The position numbers and the translations under genes were made by a program. The notes beneath the pieces were generated by a model. The model did not search any database and was not told the origin of the DNA. It saw nothing but the letters and a program-made list of their open reading frames with translations. A DNA stretch of 35,209 nucleotides from Vulcanimicrobiota bacterium. Lineage in GTDB: Bacteria; Vulcanimicrobiota; Vulcanimicrobiia; Vulcanimicrobiales; Vulcanimicrobiaceae. The stretch is from assembly GCA_019245275.1 (NCBI GenBank), contig JAFARW010000134.1, forward strand, positions 1 to 35,209, in the 5' to 3' direction. Positions 10,447-17,214 of this stretch are shown one piece after another; positions within the stretch are counted from its first letter, which is position 1, and every line of letters starts with the position of its first letter.

Positions 10447-11166
10447 ATGATGCATGGCGCAAGCGCGGCAACGGCATTAAGAGCGTGGCTCAAGCAACGA
10501 ACCCCCGAGAATCGTAGCCGTATAGTTCATGCGCATGCATACTTGTGCATGCGCGCGGCGCGGAAGTTCGTGCGGCCCGGCTTGGAGCGCTGCGACTTAG
10601 AGCAAGTCGCCGCAATCGGTCTTCTGAAAGCATGCGATCGTTACGAGCCGGCGGCTGGAACCCCGTTCGAGGCCTACGCATGGCTCTTTGTGATCGGCGA
10701 ATTGATGCACTACGTGCGCGACTGGGAGCGACCGATTCGCCCGCCGCGCAAGCTCCGCTCCCTGGAACTAAAGCTCAGGCGCGCAAGTGAAGAACTCGTC
10801 TGCACGTTTGGGCGAAAACCGACGGATGCCGAACTGGCACAACATCTCGGAATCACGCTCGGCGAACTCGCCGGCGTATTGGAATGCCGCGCGCGCTCGA
10901 CCGCATCGTCGTTGGAATCGCTCGCACCGGCATCGCGCCGCGCCATCGCCAACGATTCCGCTCTCGAGACGACTTTAGACCGTCTCGTGATCAAAGATGC
11001 GTGCAGTGTGCTAACGGAAGCGGAGCGCGCAGTCTTATGGGGCGTCTATTCCGGCGGCTTCAGTCAACTGGAGATCGCAAGGCGCCTAGGTTACTCGCCG
11101 CGGCACGTGTCACGCATGCATCGTGCGGCGTTAGGGAAGATCGCTCCGTTGTGCGCCGTGCACTGA
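10447..11166 (+). CDS. Sigma-70 family sigma factor, SigF/SigB/FliA-like (group 3)
   Basis: A 239-residue alternative sigma factor. Region 2 runs from RAARKFVRPGLERCDLEQVAAIGLLKA to GELMHYVRDWERPIRPPR, the latter resembling the region 2.4 / 3 junction of SigF/SigB-type factors. Region 3 contains GRKPTDAELAQHLGIT, and region 4 is LTEAERAVLWGVYSGGFSQLEIARRLGYSPRHVS with its helix-turn-helix. Regions 2, 3 and 4 are all present, so it is not an ECF sigma. It lies 74 bases after ftsZ and overlaps the PilM-like gene by 16 bases. A STAS anti-sigma antagonist occurs at 29529, but no anti-sigma kinase is in the window. Its target genes are unknown. Confidence 0.88.
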   Translation: MMHGASAATALRAWLKQRTPENRSRIVHAHAYLCMRAARKFVRPGLERCDLEQVAAIGLLKACDRYEPAAGTPFEAYAWLFVIGELMHYVRDWERPIRPPRKLRSLELKLRRASEELVCTFGRKPTDAELAQHLGITLGELAGVLECRARSTASSLESLAPASRRAIANDSALETTLDRLVIKDACSVLTEAERAVLWGVYSGGFSQLEIARRLGYSPRHVSRMHRAALGKIAPLCAVH

Positions 11167-11951
11167 CTCTGCCGATTGGGCTCGACGTCGGAGCAACGCG
11201 CATCAGATTGGCAGTCGCTCGGGTACGCAACGGAACGGCGCGCGTCGAGGCCATCGTGGGCCGCGATCGTCGCGACGACGTTTCGCCTGCCGCGTTGGTT
11301 CGAGAAGCGTGGGCGGAGCTCGACGTTCCCGAGCGGCGTTGTGTTCTGGCGCTCGGTGCTCCGGAAGCCGAACTCCGGCCCGCAACTTTACGGCCGCATC
11401 GCATGGTTGGAAGCGCGCAACGCGCCGCGCTTGAAGCGCGCCTCGAGGCGCTCGCAGCCACACCACTGCAAGCGCTGGCGGTCGACCATGAATCCCTCGC
11501 GCTGCAACGAGCGCTGCCGGGCTACCGGATCGTTATCGACGCCGGATACGAACGCACGAGCCTGCATCTGTTCGACGAGTCGCCACCTCGCACGATGTCT
11601 ATTCCGTGCGGCGGTCGCGAGATCGCATTGCAAATTGGGCGAGACCTCGGCATCGACGCGCGAAGTGCGGAATATCGAAAACGCACGCTCGGCGTTAACG
11701 GTGCTGGCGAGGCGTCCTATGAACGATTGCTCGCAGAGATCGTCGCGGCGATGCGGTCGCTGCATACGGGAGCGGACCGGATCGCCTTGGTGGGAAACAA
11801 CGCTCGGCTAGCCGGCATTGCAAAGGATCTCGCTTCGGCCTGCGCATGCACCGTCGACCTACCTGAATCCGAGTTGTTGTGCGGATTGGATGTTGCTGCC
11901 GCCGAGTGGAATCTCGCCGCAGGGCTGAGCATCTGGATGTTGGGCGCTTGA
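11151..11951 (+). CDS. PilM-like actin-fold ATPase of type IV pilus / DNA-uptake machinery
   Basis: A 266-residue actin-like protein. The N-terminal LPIGLDVGATRIRLAVARV is a phosphate-1-type motif, RIVIDAGYERTSLHLFDE resembles phosphate 2, and RIALVGNNARLAGIAKDLA resembles the adenosine region. PilM sits on the cytoplasmic face and binds the PilN tail. Identity rests on fold motifs plus context: a membrane protein and a secretin follow. The ORF track starts at 10884 inside the sigma gene; GTG 11151, preceded by AGGGA, matches the expected N-terminus and gives a 16-base overlap with the sigma gene. Divergence from FtsA-type proteins is high, so an FtsA-like or PilM-like role outside piliation is possible. 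Confidence 0.7.
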   Translation: MRRALTLPIGLDVGATRIRLAVARVRNGTARVEAIVGRDRRDDVSPAALVREAWAELDVPERRCVLALGAPEAELRPATLRPHRMVGSAQRAALEARLEALAATPLQALAVDHESLALQRALPGYRIVIDAGYERTSLHLFDESPPRTMSIPCGGREIALQIGRDLGIDARSAEYRKRTLGVNGAGEASYERLLAEIVAAMRSLHTGADRIALVGNNARLAGIAKDLASACACTVDLPESELLCGLDVAAAEWNLAAGLSIWMLGA

Positions 11952-12454
11952 ATCGACATGATTTTTTGCACTCGCGGAACGGTTGCGAGCGGCGTCGCGT
12001 TCAGTTACGCCGAGCCGTTGCAATTATAGCCGCGACTCTGAGCGTTTTTCTCATCCTTGTTCTCATCGCATTCTTTCACAACGACTTGCAGATGCGGAGC
12101 GCAGCCGTCGACCCGATTTCTCCCATACCGCATCGTGTGACGAAGATCTATCGCACGCAAGCGGCTCGCGTGCAAGCGCATCGGAAATTAAAGAAGGCAG
12201 TCCGACTAGTTACGCCATTCCGCGCTACGCCACGGCCGCCGCGCGTTTTGACGGTGGCATCGCGCCGCAGAGCAGAATATGCAAGGCTGCTTGCCGTTGC
12301 GGTAGGCGGACAGCCGCAGGCGATCGTCGCAGCGGGCGCGCAAACGCGTATCGTCACCATCGGCGACGTTGTCGATGGCCATCGCATCGCGGCGATCGTG
12401 CTTGACGGCCTGCGCTTTGCGGGTGTGCAACAGATGATGCGAATCCGTCGATGA
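11948..12454 (+). CDS. Single-pass membrane protein, PilN/PilP (GspC)-like pilus alignment subunit (tentative)
   Basis: A 168-residue protein. The short basic cytoplasmic tail begins LNRHDFLHSRNG and is followed by a transmembrane helix (AVAIIAATLSVFLILVLIAFF), a basic Pro/Arg-rich stretch, and a C-terminal segment (IVAAGAQTRIVTIGDVVDGHRI) that resembles the PilP/GspC homology region binding the secretin. It starts at TTG overlapping the PilM-like stop (TTGA) and ends with ATGA into the secretin gene, so the three are co-translated. It appears to combine roles normally divided among PilN, PilO and PilP. No strong family match is claimed. Confidence 0.5.
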   Translation: MNRHDFLHSRNGCERRRVQLRRAVAIIAATLSVFLILVLIAFFHNDLQMRSAAVDPISPIPHRVTKIYRTQAARVQAHRKLKKAVRLVTPFRATPRPPRVLTVASRRRAEYARLLAVAVGGQPQAIVAAGAQTRIVTIGDVVDGHRIAAIVLDGLRFAGVQQMMRIRR

Positions 12455-13668
12455 AGCAGCGTGCATTCATCGCGCTCGTTTGCATGCTGTGCGTGGCTGC
12501 TTCGTCAAGCGCCATGCCGATCTCGATCGACATCCGCGACGCGCGTTTAGGCGATGTCATCTTCATGCTCGCAGCCCAGTCGGGAAAGAGCATCATCGCG
12601 GATACATCCGCGCGCCGCGAACGCGTAACGTTACGCGTGCGGAATGCAAGCTTCGATCGAATCCTGAAGCTCCTGGCGGGCACACACAATCTCCGGCTGA
12701 TGCGCGACGGCAACATCTACCTGCTCTCGGCAAACGCACCCACAGCGCACGCAGCATCGGCGACGCCGAACACCATGCGCCCTCACGAACTGCGTCTGCC
12801 GGCCGTCGTGATCCCCGCGAATCCATTTGACTCTGCGAAGCGCACGCCAAGCGTCGCCGATGCCACCGTCGACGTGAGCTCGATCTCGCTGCGGTTCGTC
12901 AAACCGTCGGTGGCGCTCGATGCGGTGCGCGATCTATTGCCCGCGGCAACCTTCATTCCAGATGACACGCATCGTGGCGTGACAGTCGTAGGAAGCGCGA
13001 GCGCAGTGAATATTTCGAGCTACCTGCTGGAGAACGCCGATTCACAGCGGCCGCGCGTCCTAGTCGATGTGCGCGCGATTGACGTTCGAATCGCGGAGCA
13101 GGAAGATACCCTCGCGCAGGAACTCAGCGACGATCCCGTTGCCCAGAGCAAAAACGTGCCGCTGTACGCCTTTCTCAAAAACACGCGATCGCTGGAGGGC
13201 GATCTGCGTTTCTTGGTCGATGTTGGACGGGCGCAGAGCATCGCAAGCCGCCGATTCGTAGCGCCGGCCGGCCGGCACTTCGATTTCCTAATCGGCGGCC
13301 CAAACGGCGCCGACGTTGACATCAAGCCGGCGCCAGCCGATCCAGGAATCGGCATGGAGATCGCTAGCCGATATAATCTGCCGGTGAAAGCCGGCGGCGC
13401 AACCGCGCTGCTGAGCCGCGAAAGGACCTTTTCGTTCCGCGCGCAGCCGAACCAATCGATTATTGTGGGCGGCTTTTTCAAAGAGGTCGATCCGCAGACG
13501 ATCGCCGGCGCGCCGCGCTTGGAGCAACTTCCGGCCCTAGGCCCGATCTTTTTGAAACGCAGACGCTCCCATATAAAGGATGAAATCTGCGTCGTGATCA
13601 CGCCGCGGCTGGTCGGGCAAGGGCCGGGAAGGGCTCGTCAGCACGAAAGGGGCGCGCGCTCGGCGTAA
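12451..13668 (+). CDS. Short PilQ/GspD-like secretin
   Basis: A 405-residue predicted outer-membrane secretin. A signal peptide (MKQRAFIALVCMLCVAASSSA) leads into an STN-type domain (ISIDIRDARLGDVIFMLAAQSGKSII), an N1-like domain (ISLRFVKPSVALDAVRDLLPA) and the secretin domain ending LPALGPIFLKRRRSHIKDEICVVITPR, with the family's terminal LPxLGPIF and VITPR motifs. It is shorter than typical PilQ (about 600-700 residues), lacking AMIN domains. It is co-translated with the two preceding genes, and aroC follows after 19 bases. Presence of a secretin implies an outer membrane. Confidence 0.85.
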   Translation: MKQRAFIALVCMLCVAASSSAMPISIDIRDARLGDVIFMLAAQSGKSIIADTSARRERVTLRVRNASFDRILKLLAGTHNLRLMRDGNIYLLSANAPTAHAASATPNTMRPHELRLPAVVIPANPFDSAKRTPSVADATVDVSSISLRFVKPSVALDAVRDLLPAATFIPDDTHRGVTVVGSASAVNISSYLLENADSQRPRVLVDVRAIDVRIAEQEDTLAQELSDDPVAQSKNVPLYAFLKNTRSLEGDLRFLVDVGRAQSIASRRFVAPAGRHFDFLIGGPNGADVDIKPAPADPGIGMEIASRYNLPVKAGGATALLSRERTFSFRAQPNQSIIVGGFFKEVDPQTIAGAPRLEQLPALGPIFLKRRRSHIKDEICVVITPRLVGQGPGRARQHERGARSA

Positions 13669-13687
13669 AGCAAAGGTAGCGCCTCCA

Positions 13688-14866
13688 GTGTTCCGCTACC
13701 TGACCGCCGGCGAATCTCACGGACCAGCCCTAGTGGGCATCCTCGACGGGCTGCCGGCGCACCTCGAAATCGATATTGCCGCCATAAATGCGGCGTTGCG
13801 TAACCGCCAAGGTGGTTACGGGCGTGGCAAGCGGATGCAAATCGAATCCGACAAAGTCGATTTTTTGGCCGGCGTGCGCGGATCGGTGACTCTGGGATCG
13901 CCGATTGCCATCGTCATTCAAAATCGCGATTTCGAAAACAATCGCGCCTTGATGGATCCCCTGACCGGGGCGGGCGCGCCGCTCGCGTCACCGCGGCCGG
14001 GACACGCCGACTATGCCGGCGCGTTAAAATATCGCCAAACGGATTTGCGAAACGTTCTCGAACGCGCAAGCGCCCGTGAGACAGCGATGCGAGTTGCGCT
14101 CGGCGCGATCTGCGCGCAATTCCTAGCAGTGCTTGGCATTAAAACGCTTTCGTACGTCACGCGAATCGGCGACGTCGACGCACCGGATTTCGCAGATGTC
14201 GATCGCTCCGCGATCGACACGAGTAGCGTCCGCTGCCCCGATGCCGATAGCGCGCGCAGCATGGAAGCCGCGATCGATCGCGCGAGCGCGGCCGGCGATA
14301 CGCTCGGGGGTGCCTACGTCGTGAGCATTGACGGCGTGCCCGCCGGCATCGGCTCAAACCGTCAACCGGACACGCGCCTCGACGGGATTTTGGCGGGCGC
14401 ATTGATGGGCATGCAAACGGTTAAAGCGGTGGAAGTCGGCGCGGGTGCCGCGGTTTCGTCGCGATCGGGATCGCAGGCACACGATACATTTTCAATGACG
14501 GGCTCGACGGTCACGCGCGGCTCAAATCGTGCCGGCGGCATCGAAGGGGGCATTTCGAACGGCCAAACGATCTTGTTGCGGGCGTACGTCAAACCGCTCC
14601 CGACGCTGCGCAATCCGCTGCAATCCGTCGATCTGCACCAACGCACTGCCGCGCCGGCAACGGTGGTTCGTAGCGACATCTGCGTCGTTCCGGCGGCTTC
14701 GATCGTCGGCGAAGCGATGGTGCGCCTCGCTTTAACCGGCCCGGTTCTCGAAAAATACGGCGGCGATTCGATCGAAGAGACGCAGGCAAACTTCAAGCAA
14801 TCGACGCGCGCTGCTGACGAACTCTTCGGTAAGAGTCCACGACGGCGAAAGCGCGTTACGAGCTAA
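13688..14866 (+). CDS. aroC: Chorismate synthase
   Basis: A 392-residue FMN-dependent enzyme catalysing the last shikimate step, 5-enolpyruvylshikimate-3-phosphate to chorismate. The N-terminus FRYLTAGESHGPALVGILDG, NRQGGYGRGKRMQIE, RPGHADYAGALKY and ERASARETAMRVALGA are family signatures, and SDICVVPAASIVGEAMV lies near the C-terminus. The start is GTG at 13688, with AAAGG about 12 bases upstream. aroK follows after 3 bases and aroB overlaps aroK, forming an aroCKB operon behind the pilus genes. Confidence 0.97.
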   Translation: MFRYLTAGESHGPALVGILDGLPAHLEIDIAAINAALRNRQGGYGRGKRMQIESDKVDFLAGVRGSVTLGSPIAIVIQNRDFENNRALMDPLTGAGAPLASPRPGHADYAGALKYRQTDLRNVLERASARETAMRVALGAICAQFLAVLGIKTLSYVTRIGDVDAPDFADVDRSAIDTSSVRCPDADSARSMEAAIDRASAAGDTLGGAYVVSIDGVPAGIGSNRQPDTRLDGILAGALMGMQTVKAVEVGAGAAVSSRSGSQAHDTFSMTGSTVTRGSNRAGGIEGGISNGQTILLRAYVKPLPTLRNPLQSVDLHQRTAAPATVVRSDICVVPAASIVGEAMVRLALTGPVLEKYGGDSIEETQANFKQSTRAADELFGKSPRRRKRVTS

Positions 14867-14869
14867 GCG

Positions 14870-15391
14870 ATGCGCAACCATCTCGCGCTCCTCGGCTTCA
14901 TGGCCGCAGGTAAGTCAACGGTCGGCAAGCGGCTCGCCCGCAAGCTGAAGGTGCCGTTCGTGGATGTTGACGATGTCATCACTAAAGAACATGGCCCTAT
15001 TGCCGATATCTTCGATTCGCAAGGTGAACGCGCGTTTCGCGAACTCGAATACGATGCAATCGCTCGCGCCGTCGAACAGGAACCGTCAGTGTTGGCTCTT
15101 GGCGGAGGCGCGGCTACCTACTTGCCGACCCTTAAACTGCTACGCAAGCACACCTACCGGATCTTCATCAAGGTGCCCGTCGAAGTGATTGCCGGCCGCC
15201 TGAACCGATCGCGGCGCGAGCGGCCGTTGCTCGGTCCCCATCCAACGCTTCATCACATCAAAGAATTGTACGAAAGGCGCATCGAGAGCTACGCGAACTG
15301 TGACTTGACTGTGACGGCGGATCACCTGCGAGCGCCGCAGATCGTCGATCACATCGTCGAGTGGATGCACCGCAAGAAGCTCGCTCGTTGA
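14870..15391 (+). CDS. aroK: Shikimate kinase
   Basis: A 173-residue NMP-kinase-fold enzyme that phosphorylates shikimate with ATP. Walker A is GFMAAGKSTVGKRLA at about residues 9-22. The shikimate-binding DVDD and GERAFRELE and the LALGGGAATY motif are present, and the lid carries NRSRRERPLL. Length is normal for AroK. It sits 3 bases after aroC and its TGA overlaps the likely aroB TTG. Confidence 0.96.
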   Translation: MRNHLALLGFMAAGKSTVGKRLARKLKVPFVDVDDVITKEHGPIADIFDSQGERAFRELEYDAIARAVEQEPSVLALGGGAATYLPTLKLLRKHTYRIFIKVPVEVIAGRLNRSRRERPLLGPHPTLHHIKELYERRIESYANCDLTVTADHLRAPQIVDHIVEWMHRKKLAR

Positions 15392-16455
15392 TCCGAAACG
15401 ACGATCTCGGATATCCGATCGTCATCGGCAACTCCCTACGCTCGGAACTGCGGCACTTCTTACACGACCGTGACACCGACGTTGTTGTTCTCGCAGATCG
15501 CAACGTCGCTCCACTAGCGGAGCGGCTGACTAAAGGCACTCGAGGCGGCGTCATCGTCCACCGGTTCGACCTCGGCGAACGGCGCAAGACGCTCGCAACG
15601 CTCGAGCGTATTCTCGATGTTCTGATCGAATCGGGCGTCGAGCGGACGACAACGATCGTCGGCGTGGGCGGGGGCGTTGCTTGCGATCTCTTCGGCCTCG
15701 CAGCCTCGCTGTGCATGCGCGGTCTCGATTACATCGGTGTCGCCACGACGCTTGTGGCGATGGCTGATGCGGCGATCGGCGGGAAAACCGGCGTCAATCT
15801 GGCGCGTGGCAAGAATCTTGCCGGCACATTCGCACAGCCGCGGGCTGTCTTCTGCGAGCTCGACGCGTTGAGAACGTTGCCCTACGCGCGGCTTCGCGAA
15901 GGTCTCGCCGAAGTCGTGAAAGCGGCGATCATCGAGGGCGGCCGATTCTTCAGTCTGTTAGAAGAGGTCGCCGCACTGCCGTTTCGAGCGTGGCCGTGGG
16001 CCGAAATCGTTGAAGAATCCGTCAAAGTCAAAACGATGTATGTTGCCGATGATCGCACCGAGCAGGGAGCTCGCGAAACTCTGAATCTTGGTCACACGTT
16101 CGCGCATGCAATCGAGCGTGCGAGCCACTACCGGGTCAGTCACGGCGCTGCGGTGGCAGTCGGATTGCGGGCGGCTGGTCTGGCCGCCCTCAAGACCGGC
16201 CGGTTCAGCCGCATCGAGCACGGTCGCGTGTTGACTCTGCTTGCCTTGCTCGGCCTGCCCTTGCGCACCGGTGTTGACCCCAGTGAGATTCTTGCATCTC
16301 TTTCCGCTGATAAGAAGCGACGCAACGGTCGTCTTCGGTTCGTGCTGCCGCTTGCGATCGGCGACGTCGAACCTGGCGTTGAAGTGCCGACTCGCGTCGT
16401 ACGCAGCGTTATCGAGGCCTGTGTCACGCCGCCTTCGGCACGAGAGTTTGTCTAA
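15388..16455 (+). CDS. aroB: 3-dehydroquinate synthase
   Basis: A 355-residue NAD- and metal-dependent enzyme that converts DAHP to 3-dehydroquinate, the second shikimate step. NAD-binding GVGGGVACDLFGLAA, TTLVAMADAAIGGKTGVNLARGKNLAGTF, EGLAEVVKAAII and metal-binding ETLNLGHTFAHAIE with a later SHGAAVAVGL are present. The usual HGEAV is HGAAV here. The ORF track starts at GTG 15361, but TTG 15388 in a TTGA overlap with aroK gives the expected N-terminus (YPIVIGNSL) and mirrors the PilM/PilN junction; GTG 15361 remains possible. Confidence 0.95.
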   Translation: MIRNDDLGYPIVIGNSLRSELRHFLHDRDTDVVVLADRNVAPLAERLTKGTRGGVIVHRFDLGERRKTLATLERILDVLIESGVERTTTIVGVGGGVACDLFGLAASLCMRGLDYIGVATTLVAMADAAIGGKTGVNLARGKNLAGTFAQPRAVFCELDALRTLPYARLREGLAEVVKAAIIEGGRFFSLLEEVAALPFRAWPWAEIVEESVKVKTMYVADDRTEQGARETLNLGHTFAHAIERASHYRVSHGAAVAVGLRAAGLAALKTGRFSRIEHGRVLTLLALLGLPLRTGVDPSEILASLSADKKRRNGRLRFVLPLAIGDVEPGVEVPTRVVRSVIEACVTPPSAREFV

Positions 16456-16475
16456 AGCAGAGGTTGTGCTATAAC
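16448..16475 (+). promoter_or_regulatory. Candidate promoter (TTGTCT-16-TATAAC, extended -10)
   Basis: TTGTCT at 16448-16453 and TATAAC at 16470-16475 are separated by 16 bases, and TGC precedes the -10. The predicted start near 16482 is next to the ATG at 16484, so the next gene may be read from a leaderless message. The -35 overlaps the aroB stop codon. Confidence 0.45.
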
Positions 16476-16483
16476 AGGTGGGT

Positions 16484-17194
16484 ATGTTTGGGTTTCTTCT
16501 TCCCGTAGCCATTGTCGCGTCAGCCATCGCGATCCCGAATCCGCAGCCGACGCTTCCGCCGTTGATCGGCAACGTCTACTCACGTGGACACTGCAGCGAC
16601 GGTCAGCGCACGCTGCTACGCGTTTTGCCGATGCTGATCACCAATGACAATACGATCGGGCGCGCCGTCGTCGGACTGGCGAGGGTCGATTCAACAAATG
16701 AGGCCACAACGCAGTTTGCCGTCAACCACACGCGACAGATGAGCAACCAAATTTTCAAAAACCTAGAAGGGGCCAAGAAGGAGCTCACGACGCTTCATGC
16801 GTTGGCAGCCGCAAGTTCAAACCCGGAGCAAGCTCGGCATTTTTCAGATGTTGCCGATTCGCTCGATACGGTTGTGGCGGAACAAAATGCCGTCGCGGAT
16901 CAGCTGAACGGTTACGCGGATACTGCAGATATGAGCCTTCTCTACACCGGCAGTGAGACTGAGCGGCAGATGGAAGCCTCAACAGGGCCTGGCGAAAACA
17001 CTTATTTGGGATCTCTCCAAGCAACGCAAAAGGCGCAGCACCCCTCGATGGCCCTGAGCGACATCGGCGCGTTGACGACGAACGTCTTCAAAGACGTTCA
17101 GACGCTGCGCGGGCAACTTGCCAATACCGAGGCACAAACGACGCAGCAGGTTCGCGAAGTCGTGAAAACCTGCGCGCCCAAACGCAAACCGTAA
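16484..17194 (+). CDS. Predicted secreted alpha-helical protein, unknown function
   Basis: A 236-residue protein of unrecognised family. It opens with a signal-peptide-like hydrophobic segment (FGFLLPVAIVASAIAI), then has long polar helices rich in Ala, Gln, Thr and Asn (for example SNQIFKNLEGAKKELTTLHALAAA). Two cysteines lie near the ends of the mature protein (RGHCSDG and KTCAPK) and could form a disulfide. The helical layout vaguely recalls secreted DUF4142-type proteins, but I do not assign it. GTG 16478 is an alternative start; ATG 16484 is chosen because it gives a clean signal peptide and fits the promoter. It is followed directly by priA. Confidence 0.75.
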   Translation: MFGFLLPVAIVASAIAIPNPQPTLPPLIGNVYSRGHCSDGQRTLLRVLPMLITNDNTIGRAVVGLARVDSTNEATTQFAVNHTRQMSNQIFKNLEGAKKELTTLHALAAASSNPEQARHFSDVADSLDTVVAEQNAVADQLNGYADTADMSLLYTGSETERQMEASTGPGENTYLGSLQATQKAQHPSMALSDIGALTTNVFKDVQTLRGQLANTEAQTTQQVREVVKTCAPKRKP

Positions 17195-17214
17195 CCCAGC
17201 GCGCTGTCGAGGCG

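Noticed and set aside
10884-11150. N-terminal extension of the PilM-like ORF into the sigma gene
   Set aside because: The extension is out-of-frame sigma region 4; the actin-like motif begins just after GTG 11151.
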